Assembly: GCF_000210295.1 (NCBI RefSeq)
Contig: NC_026744.1
Span: 3,968,001 to 4,032,000 of the forward strand
DNA length: 64,000 nt
Reading direction: 5' to 3'
Origin: Trypanosoma brucei gambiense DAL972
Lineage: Eukaryota > Euglenozoa > Kinetoplastea > Trypanosomatida > Trypanosomatidae
The notes beneath the pieces were generated by a model. The model worked only from the letters and a program-made list of their open reading frames with translations, did not search any database and had not been told where the DNA came from. Both the position numbers and the translations under genes were made by a program. Positions within the stretch are counted from its first letter, which is position 1, and each line of letters begins with the position of its first letter. Below, in pieces: positions 10,357-21,741 of the stretch.

Positions 10357-12528
10357 CTAAAAATCTAGCCAGCTGGCACCTTCATCTTCTTTCGCGGGGG
10401 GATCTTCGGATTCACCTGCAACCTTCTCATTATCGTTCGGCGCGGCTCCATTATTTCCGGATGACCCTGAATCTCTATGTGTATCCGTTCCGCCACCTGT
10501 AGAAGCCACGATTTCAGACGAGCTCTTTTCCCCTGCTTCACCTGGCAAAGCGGTTCCACTGGTTTCCGAGTAATCATCAGCGTTTTTCCTGGAGGCCGAA
10601 TACGATTTCGGGGCGTCCTCATCGTAGTCATCCCTTTGGCTCGCATACTCGTCAGACCCCTGTCCATCCGTCTGTTTGGAACTTTTGCTCTTCGCCGAGT
10701 CACCGCCATTCCCCCCCGCCGACTCCCCTGTTGCTTTCACGCCTCCAGGTGCAACGTCATCGACCGAGCCGCGTTTTCGGGGCTGCGAGTTATTACGAGC
10801 CGCACTCTGAGGAGTTTCATCACTAAGCAACTGAGAAGTTGTGTTGCTCCTTCGAGCTTCGTCTACCCGCCGCTTGACTTCACCCAGCGGGTCATACACC
10901 TTTGCACCTGGTTTTCCGCCCCCGTTATCGGTATTAGAACTGCGTTGGTTACCTTCGTTTGACCCTATCCTTGGGGACGGATCCCCACCCCTCTGTTCGA
11001 GGTTCCACGCCACATCACCCCGAGAAGTTGTAAAGCTCTTGTCCACAGGTTCACGTGTTGGTGAGTTAGCAGTCTTTTGCCGATCAGCCTTTGAAGTCAA
11101 ACGGTATATTTCGTCCCTCAATTCTCTTATTTTTGCTACATAGTATGCACGAGATTCCTTGTCGTGCTGGCTTCCCACCCTTCCACCACTAGAGTCAGAC
11201 ATATCTCCCCGACTCTTGGCTTTGAGGCGAGAAAGCTTCTTGTGCAGTTCGCAAATAGTTTCTGCCTTCCATCGGTATTCCTCGAACAAAGTCCGTGTGC
11301 CTTCATCGAGATCAGTGGGGGGTTCCCATTCCTTGGCTTCACGTACCTGTTCCTCCAACCTTTCCACACGTTTCTGAGTATCCTTCCGCATCCTTATTGC
11401 CGAAACGGCGTCTCGACGCCGATGATCAAGTATTCGCCGCGCAAGTACCGAGTTGGCACGTATTTCATCAGCTAGCTGCTTAAACACCTTTTTCGGATCC
11501 CCCGTTTCGGAGGTGTTTACCAACAACTTTTCGTTACTCCGTATGGACAGCAACAATGCGCGGCGCTCTTTGCTAAGCTCTGCAATGTCATTCTTGCACT
11601 CTTGAATAAGTTTGACGTACACGTGCATTTGCTTAATGCAATAAACCTTCCTTTGCAGAAAGCATTGCCGTTCAAGAAGCTCATCTCTCTCCCTCAGTAA
11701 TTCACGTCGGGTGCCCTCACGACTCAACATCCGCTGGAAACTAGCAGCGGCGGGTCTTTGGTATTGTTTCCACATTGTCCTGTTTTGGGAGCGACATAAA
11801 GTAGTATTCCTTCCCTTTTGAAGAATTGAACGTTGTGCTTCCAACTTCAAACGAAGTTGATCATTTAACAAAAGAAGGTCGTTAAGTTCCTCTTTGGTAG
11901 ACACAGAGGTAACCTGCTGGTCAGCCATCGCGTAGGCCGCTCCACGGGTTTGCCCAGTCTCGGCAGAGGGTCGTGTGGTCGGTTTACTGTCGCTGCCTGC
12001 GTTAGAATCATCACCAGCGCTCCGTGCGTGTGGTACGACATGTTTTTTCACCTCTGGACGCTTCTTCGGGGGAGTGTCACTTGAAGCAGAGGAACTACCC
12101 CCATCGTCAGAAGACTCGTGGTCGCTGGAATCGTCTTTTCTCCTTGAGCTAAGGTAAGTTCCAGTGCCACTTTTGCCACTTCGCCACCGACCTTCACCGG
12201 ATCTATTACTTCCAGATGAACCCGACCCACTGCCCCTTCTACTGCCAGAGGCACTCGACGCGCCGCTTTTGTCACTGCCTTCGGAAGCAACCAACACGCT
12301 GCTTTTCCTTCTGCTTGTGGAGACATCCGATTCCGTGTATTTTTTACCGCTGTCCGACTTGTCTGACCCACCGCTCCCTTTACTCGACCCTGATGATGCA
12401 CTCGACGCACTTCGAGAGCCATTCTTGCTTTCATCATACTCATCTTCGTAATCATCACCGTTAGAGGATCCACTTCCAGACCTCTTCGAGGAGCTATCAC
12501 TCTCACTCCCTGACTCTGATGAGCTCAT
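10357..12528 (-). CDS. Ser-rich and coiled-coil protein, 723 aa
   Basis: The frame begins at a TTG at 12567; the first ATG is at 12528 and gives an N-terminus of MSSSESGSESDSSS. Residues 1-200 are almost entirely Ser, Gly, Asp and Lys, probably disordered and phosphorylated. Residues 210-450 are a charged, heptad-like coiled coil (for example RELLRERDELLERQCFLQRK). The rest is again low-complexity, with basic and acidic patches, ending in DEGASWLDF. There is no catalytic motif, signal peptide or membrane segment. Proteins of this build are common in the trypanosomatid cytoskeleton and in RNA-processing factors, so localisation cannot be inferred. Function unknown. Confidence 0.8.
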   Translation of the reverse strand: MSSSESGSESDSSSKRSGSGSSNGDDYEDEYDESKNGSRSASSASSGSSKGSGGSDKSDSGKKYTESDVSTSRRKSSVLVASEGSDKSGASSASGSRRGSGSGSSGSNRSGEGRWRSGKSGTGTYLSSRRKDDSSDHESSDDGGSSSASSDTPPKKRPEVKKHVVPHARSAGDDSNAGSDSKPTTRPSAETGQTRGAAYAMADQQVTSVSTKEELNDLLLLNDQLRLKLEAQRSILQKGRNTTLCRSQNRTMWKQYQRPAAASFQRMLSREGTRRELLRERDELLERQCFLQRKVYCIKQMHVYVKLIQECKNDIAELSKERRALLLSIRSNEKLLVNTSETGDPKKVFKQLADEIRANSVLARRILDHRRRDAVSAIRMRKDTQKRVERLEEQVREAKEWEPPTDLDEGTRTLFEEYRWKAETICELHKKLSRLKAKSRGDMSDSSGGRVGSQHDKESRAYYVAKIRELRDEIYRLTSKADRQKTANSPTREPVDKSFTTSRGDVAWNLEQRGGDPSPRIGSNEGNQRSSNTDNGGGKPGAKVYDPLGEVKRRVDEARRSNTTSQLLSDETPQSAARNNSQPRKRGSVDDVAPGGVKATGESAGGNGGDSAKSKSSKQTDGQGSDEYASQRDDYDEDAPKSYSASRKNADDYSETSGTALPGEAGEKSSSEIVASTGGGTDTHRDSGSSGNNGAAPNDNEKVAGESEDPPAKEDEGASWLDF

Positions 12529-13128
12529 TATATTTCCCCCACTCCGTAGTGCGTTGCTGTGCCGCAATAACCCTTGAACACCCTTTTTACAAAGGATATC
12601 GCTTCCTTCACTACTTCTACTTGGGTGGTGGCGTACAGTGTGTAAAGGAAGGTGAAAATAGTTTCATCAGAAACGTATATACAGATTAAACGAGAAAGGT
12701 GGTGACCTGCCGCTTCCAGACAAAGGGGAACAAGTGGCAGTGAGGGGGAAAAAAAAGGTTACAGGGATTTTAAATAGGTGAACAATCAAGCACCGCTCTT
12801 CATTTCTACATAGAAGGTAATTGAAAAAGCAAGGACCACAAACTGAACAAGGCCCGTCATCCATACATCTATCCACCGCTCTCCCCCCTTCCCACACAAA
12901 AATCTTTGACATATTCTAACTCGTTTCTCCTCCAGGTCGGTTCCCACACACACGTGTACGGAGATGCCACAGAGGAGAGCTTCCTTCTAGAGGCGGCAAC
13001 AACAGTTGCGAGCAATGTTGCTTCAACAAGGAAAAAAGAGGTAACGGGGGGAGCACCAACATGGAAGTGTGGGAACTCCCGATTCACGACCAATTCAAAA
13101 ATCACAATTTACACACCGCCAACTCACT
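12529..13128. other. Spacer, 0.6 kb
   Basis: Intergenic. Purine-rich plus-strand stretches near 12640-12760 could be splice-acceptor tracts for the Ser-rich gene. No gene seen. Confidence 0.6.
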
Positions 13129-14088
13129 TTACTTGGCATCTAGGATACGGCTCAACTCGGATTTCTGTTCTAGTGTGAGAAATCCTGGAAATGTTGTGTC
13201 ACACTCGACGATGAGGTCGCCACGCGGGTTAGAGGGCTCGTCATTACGTGGGAGTCCTTGGCCAACGACGCGACGGCTGTACTTTGGGTGCACGATTTCA
13301 TCAATGAGAACCGCAACATCAGTGCCTTCCATCGTTTGTACGGTTAGGGTTACGCCACAGAGTGCCTCCCTAAGGGTAATGGGCACCCTCACGACAAGAT
13401 CGTCACCTTCACGGCGGAAACGCTCATGTGGAAGTAATTCCAACACCACGACCACATCACCCCGTGCCCGGCCCTCCTCCCAGTCGCCCTTACCGTCAAC
13501 AACAAATTTATCTCCCGCATGTGCACCTTTCGGCACGCGGAGCTCAAAGAACTCCTCCACCACCGTTTCGTTGCCCTGGCGGACAAAACTGCACTTCCAA
13601 GACGCTCGCCGTACAGCACCGTAATACACATCCTCTAGCGTAACGGGCAGCTGCACCTCGATGGATGGTGCCTTCACGAGACTCTTGGGGATCACAGCGG
13701 TACTACTGAAGAAGTTGTGTCTATTGTTGCGTAGTCCATTGATCTCCCCAATCACCTGAAACGGGTTGTCAACACCAAAGAAACTCCGAAACACAGCATA
13801 GGGATCTATCGCGTCAAGATCAATCCCACCAGGAATGCCCTGCGCGCCCGTCCCACCATGCCGAACACCCTCCTCGCCATACAGGTCGTAGATGCCTCGT
13901 GCTTTGGGGTTTGAGAGCACAACATATGCCTGTGAAACGTGTTTGAATTGCTTTTCCAGTGCAGCTGGATCAGGGTGATCCGGATTGCATTGTGGATTCA
14001 CCGCCATGGAGTGGCGACGGTACGCCTTAGCGATTGCATCGTCCTCCGCATCGTGTAAGATTCCGAGAACATCGTATAGATCGGCCAT
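13129..14088 (-). CDS. DNAJB13/RSP16-like J-domain-like protein, 319 aa
   Basis: Start ATG at 14088. Residues 3-75 have the J-domain pattern (YDVLGI, AYRR, QAYVVLSNPKARGIYDLYGEEG). The rest is the two beta-barrel substrate-binding and dimerisation regions of class II J-proteins (VPKGAHAGDKF, RGDVVVVLELLPHERFRREGDDL, IVHPKYSRRVVGQGLP). There is no Gly/Phe-rich region of normal length and no zinc finger. The HPD that stimulates Hsp70 is NPQ at residues 31-33; an HPD at 38-40 is displaced and probably fortuitous. Length and layout match DNAJB13, a radial-spoke J-like protein that also lacks HPD. I infer an axonemal, structural role with little or no Hsp70 stimulation. The alternative is an atypical cytosolic type II or IV J-protein. 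Confidence 0.8.
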   Translation of the reverse strand: MADLYDVLGILHDAEDDAIAKAYRRHSMAVNPQCNPDHPDPAALEKQFKHVSQAYVVLSNPKARGIYDLYGEEGVRHGGTGAQGIPGGIDLDAIDPYAVFRSFFGVDNPFQVIGEINGLRNNRHNFFSSTAVIPKSLVKAPSIEVQLPVTLEDVYYGAVRRASWKCSFVRQGNETVVEEFFELRVPKGAHAGDKFVVDGKGDWEEGRARGDVVVVLELLPHERFRREGDDLVVRVPITLREALCGVTLTVQTMEGTDVAVLIDEIVHPKYSRRVVGQGLPRNDEPSNPRGDLIVECDTTFPGFLTLEQKSELSRILDAK

Positions 14089-15115
14089 AGATGTCCACGC
14101 TCACCAAAATATGCACGGCACTTAAATGGAGTCCTCACTCGCTTAAAAGAGATGGAAAATCCCCCTTCTTCTTTCAACTGCTTTATGACTTCCTTTTTTA
14201 TTCCCTTCTCCTACAAGGTCGACAGCAACAAAAGTATTTGGGTAAATAAATAAAAAAGGTATGACACAGTGAAGCCGTGATTACGCCGTCCCCTTTCTCA
14301 TATCTCCCTTGTTTCGCTCCCCTTTCCACCTCCTCTCTTTGCTTTGTTCGGCAAGAAGGGAACAAATGGAAAGGGGGAGGGGATGAAATTACTCATCCGC
14401 TTCAGTAGGGGGAGGGAAGATGACGAAAGCGAAAATGACATACTCGACAGATAACATCACAAATTTTTTTTAAGTTAACCACAATAAGGAGGGTAGCAAG
14501 GGTGCGTGGATCGGGACGCTTTCCCTCTCCATATAAAAAAGATTCGCGCCCAAATTACAGAAAAAGAGAAACAGATGGAGGCCTACACATTCCACGCAAA
14601 CACACATACATTTCTTTTTTTCTCACACCGCTGTTTCAAATTTAATCCCTGTCGAGTAACACATATATAGGCACCCTTAAAATCCGGCGAGCCGTACCCG
14701 AGGCACCAAATTCGTGAAGGTTTAGAAGTCGATCCACATAGTGACGGCTCTCGAACCTTAAACTACCAGACGCACCGAGGTAAGGGAACAAAACACACAA
14801 AGAGACAAATAAAGGTGAAAAATAGTAAAGGAGAAGCAATAAGGGGTGTAAAAACAAGAAAGAAGGACAGTGACGCCGAGAAAAGCAATTGCAAGCAACC
14901 GCTCATGGCGAAGTTCCCACATCTGCACCGACTTCCTTACCCTGTCCTTCAAAACAACGGATAATAAGACGCAAAAAGTAAAACAAAAAAAAAAGAACGT
15001 CTCAACAGTGGGGTCCCAGCGTATAATCACCTTCCTTATTTCACCCTTGTCATGCCACCAGCAATCACACCATAGTAAACCGTTTGAAAGCGGAAGGGAC
15101 GCAACCGATAACAGA
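14089..15115. other. Spacer, 1.0 kb
   Basis: AT-rich sequence with short homopolymers. Minus-strand frames here (14642-14857, 14758-15030) are hydrophobic chance translations of T-rich DNA. No gene, RNA or mobile element is seen. Confidence 0.6.
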
Positions 15116-16822
15116 TCATTTTCGGGGTGTCACAAGATAAGAGTCCCTCGCCCGCGAACGCGTCTCGACGCGCACAGTGGAAGGGAAAACCTGACCGATT
15201 TTGGTGCCCGGTTTGACTGAAGTCAATGCACCACTGGGACGTTGGGTGGCGGTGCGTTGTAGCTTCAGTGGCGACTCAGCTGCAGGTTTTGACCCGATCT
15301 TGATACCGGCTGCATAATTAGTGGTGCATGAGTCCATATGGCGAACAGCCGACATGGTCCTGGTAAGCATTCCAGTTGTGTTTGACCTCGTTCGTGTAAG
15401 TGGCGTCTTTCGGCCCGTTGTCACCGTCATGGCAGTATTGCCCATCGCCCCACTGGATTTCCCCCCAAGTGAGGAGAGAAGTGCAGAAGTTGACCGCGTT
15501 GACATCTGCCTGCGGACGCCCATGTCAAAAGTTCTTCGCGGTCTTGTGGGAGTTTCCCACCTCCCCTCGTACTCTGTATGATACTGGTTTCTATCAACCG
15601 ATGAATCGCAAGAAGCCATCCGCGGCGATGCACCAAGAGGAACTCTCGGTCTCACACGGGGCGGGTTCCACCTCATTGATGAATCGATGTACGGGCGGCG
15701 TGCTGGGTTAGTGGCATAACCGGTGGAGCACTGACTATTTCTTGTCAGAGACATATTAGCAACGCTCGTTCCGTTGCTAAGAGACTGCGAAAGTTGTTGT
15801 AGCGTACATTTGCATGAGTGTGTTGCAGCTAACCACTCGGGGGATAAGTGGTACAACGACTGTGGTAGAACAGACTTACCTTGTGCGGCACGTAGTAATA
15901 CTGTATAAAATATCTCGTGGCGAGCGATCACCAATAGTTGGGGATAGAAGCAGTTCAGCACATCTGGCTGGTGAGACATGCTCAAGAACGCTGCGAGTAC
16001 CCTCTTGATCGAAGAAACAAACTCGTCCCGCCAATCAGCTGTGAAGCGGTTTGACGAACGCAAAAAATCTTGGAGTTCCTTGTATGAAATGAGTATATTG
16101 CCGCGGCTGGTTAAGCGATGAATACTCTGTAATGCTGCTCCCATCCTTGAAGCCTCCTTCCCTTGCATAGCTTTCGCAAACAAATACATCTCCTTTATAT
16201 CACTGAGTGACGAATATTCAAAAGCCTCCACCAGCAACCGCTGAAGAGAAGCATCCACCACCTGCTTTTCTTCATCTGTTAACTCATTTGACGGGCCCAG
16301 AGACGAGGGAGATTTTACCTCCTCCCTTCGAATCGCCTCCGACACACCAGATAGCAAAGAAAGCATTTTATCACGTAAACCGTTCAATTGCTCCAACGTC
16401 ATACCCTCCCATGTCGGGATTGCATCCGTATCCGTGAAGAACGAAGAAAGCACTGGTTCAGGTGTCGTACATCCCGATTCGTCGAGGTGAGTCGGAACAG
16501 TTGTTTTTGAGTAGCGAAACGCATCTTTCGCTCCTGCAGCACACGGTGGGGGAGCCGCTAATGGCTCCGGGCAACCACTTTCGGAAGAGGCGTTGTCTTT
16601 TTCCGAGGCGCCCTCCACACCTGCAGAATCGGCGAAAGCTGATGGCACATCTGTGGGTTCGGGATGGTACGATTCCAAATTGGCACTCTTGTCAGAAGCC
16701 GCACCGAATGACTCACGGTCATGCGTGCGAGCCGCTTCAGCACCATTGAGCGATTTGGGGCTGCCGCCACCATCAGATAACTGACCAATGTTCGGCACCT
16801 CCTCGTCAAGGCGTTGGAACAT
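15116..16822 (-). CDS. Hypothetical protein with helical core and basic tail, 568 aa
   Basis: Start ATG at 16822. Residues 1-140 are acidic, Ser/Pro-rich and probably disordered. Residues 145-345 look folded and alpha-helical (TLEQLNGLRDKMLSLLSG, then VDASLQRLLVEAFEYSSLSD). The C-terminal 210 residues are rich in Ser, Thr, Arg and Pro, with repeated short basic motifs such as RTRSNTTG and RTMSAVR. That composition is often seen in microtubule-binding tails. I do not recognise the family; a cytoskeletal role is only a guess from composition. Confidence 0.8.
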   Translation of the reverse strand: MFQRLDEEVPNIGQLSDGGGSPKSLNGAEAARTHDRESFGAASDKSANLESYHPEPTDVPSAFADSAGVEGASEKDNASSESGCPEPLAAPPPCAAGAKDAFRYSKTTVPTHLDESGCTTPEPVLSSFFTDTDAIPTWEGMTLEQLNGLRDKMLSLLSGVSEAIRREEVKSPSSLGPSNELTDEEKQVVDASLQRLLVEAFEYSSLSDIKEMYLFAKAMQGKEASRMGAALQSIHRLTSRGNILISYKELQDFLRSSNRFTADWRDEFVSSIKRVLAAFLSMSHQPDVLNCFYPQLLVIARHEIFYTVLLRAAQGKSVLPQSLYHLSPEWLAATHSCKCTLQQLSQSLSNGTSVANMSLTRNSQCSTGYATNPARRPYIDSSMRWNPPRVRPRVPLGASPRMASCDSSVDRNQYHTEYEGRWETPTRPRRTFDMGVRRQMSTRSTSALLSSLGGKSSGAMGNTAMTVTTGRKTPLTRTRSNTTGMLTRTMSAVRHMDSCTTNYAAGIKIGSKPAAESPLKLQRTATQRPSGALTSVKPGTKIGQVFPSTVRVETRSRARDSYLVTPRK

Positions 16823-17158
16823 GTACCTCCTTTTTCCCCCTTTGTTTAAAAATTTTTTTAAAAAAAAATAAGTATGTGATTTTTCCTTTGTCGTTGAAAT
16901 ATTATCTTACTTGGAACGGAACGGACGCCGACCTACAAGCAACTAAGAATAAAACTCAAAAAAAAAAAAAATAAGTAAACGGGAGGAAGAGGAAGAGGAA
17001 ACAGTGTACGAGCATTTTCTAGCATGTGCGTCCGTACAAAAAAAAATCCATTGTTTATTCTCCATTGTAACAAATTCTACAGATCCTCGTACAATGGCGA
17101 ACGGGAGGAGAAAAAAGAGGGTCTCACACTGGCACCCACGAACACACACACACACACA

Positions 17159-17196
<38 letters not shown>

Positions 17197-17581
17197 TAAT
17201 GTTTAAAATCATGAAGAAGTATTACCATATGTAGGTTGGCATTCACTTCGTAGAACTCACCTCCCTTCCAACTTGGGATGATGATTGAGTAAATCAGAAG
17301 GTGAGCCGAGTGCTCCGCTGTAAGATACACGGAGAAGGAAGTGTTACTTCACAAAACACGAACCAACACAATGGGAGCCACACACACCAGCTCAGGGGTA
17401 AATCATTCTTCATACGCCTCCTCTCCTTCCCCTCCACCGTAGTTATGCCCTCTTCCACGTGACTAACGAACACATACGCACACACACATACAAACAAAAC
17501 TCTATGCACTCCAACCTCCATCCATTTTTATTTATTTATTTATTTATTACACTGGTTCCCCCTACCACTGCCTCGTGGGCA
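16823..17581. other. Spacer with CA and TA microsatellites
   Basis: Contains a (CA)n run at 17142-17158 directly followed by (TA)n at 17162-17193, and a (TTTA)n stretch around 17527-17549 next to the end of the acyltransferase gene. No gene seen. Confidence 0.75.
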
Positions 17582-18397
17582 CTAGCGGTCCTTGTGACTA
17601 TTCTCCTTTGTTGAAGGGTGTGTTGAACGAAGATCCGTCACCGCATTCCACACGTAATCTACCAACTCTTCCACTGTATTAAAATTATTCGTTGCGATGG
17701 GATCGCCGCAAGAAAAATACGCATGACCCACGTCCATAAGAAACGAGTGCTTCGGCCAACAATCATCCGTTCCACTAATCGCAATGGGTACAATAGTTGC
17801 ACCTTCTTCCTTTGCCAATGTGAAGAAACCCGGTCTGAACGGTTTCAATCCATTCTCAGGAGTGTCATTTCGAGCACCCTCAGGAAAAACAGCAAGCATG
17901 CGACCACGATGAATCTTAGCGCGGGCTGCCTCCATCATTGGCGCAACAGTTCCCTTCACAGTTTCCAATCCCGCTTTTTTGTTCTTAAATTGTACGCAAA
18001 GATCATCCCCATTAGCCATGGCCCAACCACCAAAAGGAACACGGAAGAGGTCATTTTTCGCAACCCATGCGGCGTCACGTGGGAGCAATACACGAACCAT
18101 AAGAAAAGGATCAGCACCACTGAGATGATTCATCACCACAAGAACTTTTTTTCCCTGTACATTCGGGAAAGGTCGCAAAATAGTGCTCTTCCAGAATGGA
18201 TTTAACGCGTCTAAGGACAAAAAGTTGGCGATTCGAAAGATCAGTGCACAACAGTCGGCGCGTTGCTCGCTTGTCCAAAAGGGATAAGTGAAAGTAATGA
18301 CAACCAACTGCAGAAGCCATGCTCCTATCCAACCGATCAACATCAGCAGGAATAAATAAACTGTTGCAAGGCAACGAACCGCGTAGTTGGCACCCAT
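17582..18397 (-). CDS. 1-acyl-sn-glycerol-3-phosphate acyltransferase (PlsC family), 271 aa
   Basis: This enzyme would acylate lysophosphatidic acid to phosphatidic acid, a central step of glycerophospholipid synthesis, at the ER or another membrane. The two diagnostic acyltransferase blocks are present: NHLSGAD at residues 90-96 (motif I, NHxxxxD) and FPEGARN at 171-177 (motif III, FPEGxR). VPIAIS at about 200-206 fits motif IV. Residues 10-38 form a strong membrane anchor. Length is normal for the family. Start ATG at 18397. Substrate specificity cannot be told from sequence; a lysophospholipid acyltransferase of another headgroup class is possible. Confidence 0.88.
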   Translation of the reverse strand: MGANYAVRCLATVYLFLLMLIGWIGAWLLQLVVITFTYPFWTSEQRADCCALIFRIANFLSLDALNPFWKSTILRPFPNVQGKKVLVVMNHLSGADPFLMVRVLLPRDAAWVAKNDLFRVPFGGWAMANGDDLCVQFKNKKAGLETVKGTVAPMMEAARAKIHRGRMLAVFPEGARNDTPENGLKPFRPGFFTLAKEEGATIVPIAISGTDDCWPKHSFLMDVGHAYFSCGDPIATNNFNTVEELVDYVWNAVTDLRSTHPSTKENSHKDR

Positions 18398-20390
18398 AGC
18401 TTCTCTTCTTTTTTTCTTTTTTTCTTTTTTGTTTTATGTGTGCTGCTATTACCGTTTCCGCTAGAGGTTGGTGGGAGTCGGTGCCACTGATCTTGGTCTT
18501 GATCTTTATTTATTTATTTATTCGTTTTCTGTGCGATCACTTGTACCGCTTACTTTTTTTTTTTATGTTGTTGTTTTTGTCTAAGTTTCTCCACGTGTAT
18601 TTTAACCAGCACCTCACTGTAAGCACCGGTTGGAATGCCCCAAGCTAAAAAGTGTTAACTCCTCAAGCCTCGCTAGTGCGATAAATAAACTTATTTTTTT
18701 TTCTTTTTCCTTTGTTTCTTCCGTATGTTTGTGTTGTGTCTTACCTTTAATGAACTGATTTGATTTTTTGTTTTCTTGTGAAGTTCATAAAATGGAAGAA
18801 AGTACGAAAGAAATATTCCGAGAGGGACAAAAAAAAACCGAATGAAATCACGTTTTTTTTAAAAAAAAAAAGAAAGAAAGAAAAAAAAGGATATAAAAGC
18901 GCAGGGTTTTGGACAAAGGGAAAAAACACCAACAAAGGAAGGTAATATGGGGAGAAATAAATACATTTCATGACACTGCAAAGTATGACTACTACATACA
19001 CAAAAAAGTTTTCGAAAGGAAAAGAAAAAAACAAATGGGGGTAATGACGAATTATTTCTTTTTTGTTTGTTCGTTTGTTTGTTTGTCTCATGACTGCTTC
19101 CTTTTTTTTTTCTTCTTTACTGGTGTTGTTGTCGTTTACAGCTCTGTCTTCTTTGATCAAAAATGAAAATAATAATAATAATAAGTGCTCATAAGCATCT
19201 GCTAGAGGTGTATAAGAAAAAACGTACAAAATATATGTATATATATATTTAAATACTTTTTATATTTCGGAAACGCGATGCGCGCGTAAATAGAAGGAAA
19301 AAAAGTAAAAAAAAAGACGAGGAGAGAAGGGGAGGGAGAAAAAAAAAACAAGATCGAAACTAGAAAAAAGAAAGGCTGAAACGAAAGGATTTGACGCTGA
19401 TTTGTTTCATATAAATCACGTACCTGTTTCTGATTTATAGTTGTGGGAATTCGTTTTGTGAGGCATAATTTGAAGAAGGTCAAAGCGAGCGGGTGAGTGA
19501 GTGGAGAGGTGTGTGTGTGTGTGTGTGAGGGGGGGGAAGAGATATATAAAAAAAGAAAAAAAGAAAAAAGCACCCCCACACCTGGTTTGTATCACAACAA
19601 CGTTAAGATTTTTTAAAAAAAAAAAGAAAAAATGAAAAAGGGGGCATATATATATATATATATATATATACATACACTTATATATTTATACACTTATATA
19701 TTTATATATTTATATATGAAGTTGTTTCATCACTTTCCCCACACATACACACACTCCTCTCCCCCTCCCCCCTCTTCCCATCATTCGCGATTGCTCCCTC
19801 AGCAACAGAGGGTCAATCGCTTTAAGAAAGAAAAACAAAACAAAACAAAAGCACCATCAAAAAAAAAAAACGAAGAAGCAAATTATGCAAGTCACAAGCG
19901 TTCGAAAAAAACAAACGTAAATATGAACTTGCGTCGTACTTCTTGTCGCTGGCACCACCGTTACGTCTTCTTTCTTTTTTTTTCTTCCGTTTTTTTTCTT
20001 TCCTCTCTCTCATCGATTGTCGAATCACCCGCCCCGGAAACGAGGAAAACATACACAACAACAACAATAATTATTATTATTATTATTAATAAATAATAGG
20101 GGGAAAAAAGAGGGGAAAAGCTAACAACGAAAAACAAAACGCACGCACTCGCAAGACACATCTATGCAAGTGACAATGAAATTTCTATTAGAGATGAACT
20201 GAAAAACATCTATCCAATTGTTCAATCACTCTTCTTCTTTTTCCTCTTCTTTTTCCTTTCCTCTTATATGCAGACAAGTACATAACACATACGCGTACAT
20301 AAATGTAAATACATTCATAGATCATAACCGTTTGCTCATACGATCAGAAATATATATTTGTCTTCATGTTAGCATTTGTTTGTTTACGTG

Positions 20391-20423
<33 letters not shown>

Positions 20424-20792
20424 CAGAAACAAGAAAACAATAAGTAAATAGATATAAACCAAAATGGTCACAACCTCACTTACACTTTCTCATCCATTTA
20501 TGCTTTCGCGATATTTTAGCAACGATGTTGTGATTTGTCATGTTTCATTTATCTCACGTTTTGCAGATATTCATTTATTTATATGTTATTTTGCATTTTG
20601 CTTCTCTCTTTTTTTTTCTTTTTCCTTTTTTATTTTTCTTTTTTTTTCTCTTGCCTCCCCTTTTCTCTCCATTTTCTCTTATTATCTCTAAATTTCTTCA
20701 ACATCCACAGGCATTTCTCCACTACCTCTCTTGTCTCCACCCCTTCCTTACAATCAACTGACTGTGGAGTGCAGCAAACTTTAGAAGGAAAA

Positions 20793-20824
<32 letters not shown>

Positions 20825-21741
20825 TAATAATGATAATAATAATAATAATAACACGCCACATCATTCCTCCTTTCAATTCTTTTTTCATCGTTTTCTCTCT
20901 TTTCTTTTCTTTTCTTTTCTTTATCTCAGTCATTCATTTTATTTATGCTTTAACATGGTTTTCTCTGATTATTTTTTATTTGGTATTATTTTGTATATTT
21001 ACACATTTTATTCATATATCCACTGGCGGCCGACATTTATGTTGCTTTTGTTGAGATTCGAGACTGTTCTTTTTCCTTTGTAATAATACAAATTTTGTGA
21101 CAAAAAAATCAGTGTTACTGTTGTTGTTGTTCTTATTATTATTATTATATATATTATTATATATATACAAAACAATTGGTTTACGAAACATATACACATA
21201 TATTTTTTAAAAAAAGAAATAAAATATATGGTAGATGGAGAAAAAAAAATTAACTAAAAAGAAGTGAATGACTGAGCGTATGAAGGATATGATGCCCAAC
21301 GGAAGGAAAAATGGTAGAGGGAAATAAGGAAAAGGAGTGAGGATACGAAGAGAACAAAAAAAAATTCATAAGTCATACAATCCCTGAAATATATATATAT
21401 ATATTTTATTTATTTACACAACTTGCAATGCGTACCGATGAATAATAACAATAACAATATAATCGAAAAAGATTACCTACAGGTGGAAAATAACACCCCC
21501 CCCCCTCCCCCTTCACTCACCAGGACACCTCTGCTGATGAAACTGCTTGAGAGATTTTGTGATAAGTGTGAGCAAGCTCAAAAAAAAAAAAAAATGAACA
21601 CAGTGAGAGAAAGGGATATGCAACTAATTTATTGGGGGAGGGGGGTTCCGGGAGACATGCCGTCACATCCACACAAAATGCATAAGAAACGCTTCCACCC
21701 CACACCTCACACCCATCCCTTTGTGTATGCTGGCATTACAA
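18398..21741. other. 3.3-kb gene desert rich in microsatellites
   Basis: The longest gene-free stretch in the window. It contains T- and A-runs, a (GT)n run near 19511-19528, (TA)n at 19646-19670 and 20394-20422, (ATT)n near 20070-20088, (AAT)n at 20793-20850, and mixed TAA/TA repeats near 21135-21170 and 21388-21404. All frames found here are Phe-, Asn- or Lys-rich translations of these repeats. The flanking genes are both on the minus strand, so this is not a strand-switch region. It probably includes the long 3' UTR of the 376-aa gene. Confidence 0.7.
20793..20850. repeat. (AAT)n trinucleotide repeat
   Basis: About 58 bases of AAT units with two interrupting GAT units, inside the gene-free stretch. 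Confidence 0.9.

Noticed and set aside
13969..13977. HPD tripeptide in the J-like protein as a normal catalytic motif
   Set aside because: It lies seven residues after the canonical position, which reads NPQ, and is followed by a Pro/Ala loop, so it does not occupy the Hsp70-contacting site.
20535..21083. 182-codon plus-strand frame and similar Phe/Asn-rich frames in the desert
   Set aside because: Built from T-runs and AAT repeats; opposite strand to all neighbours; no domain.
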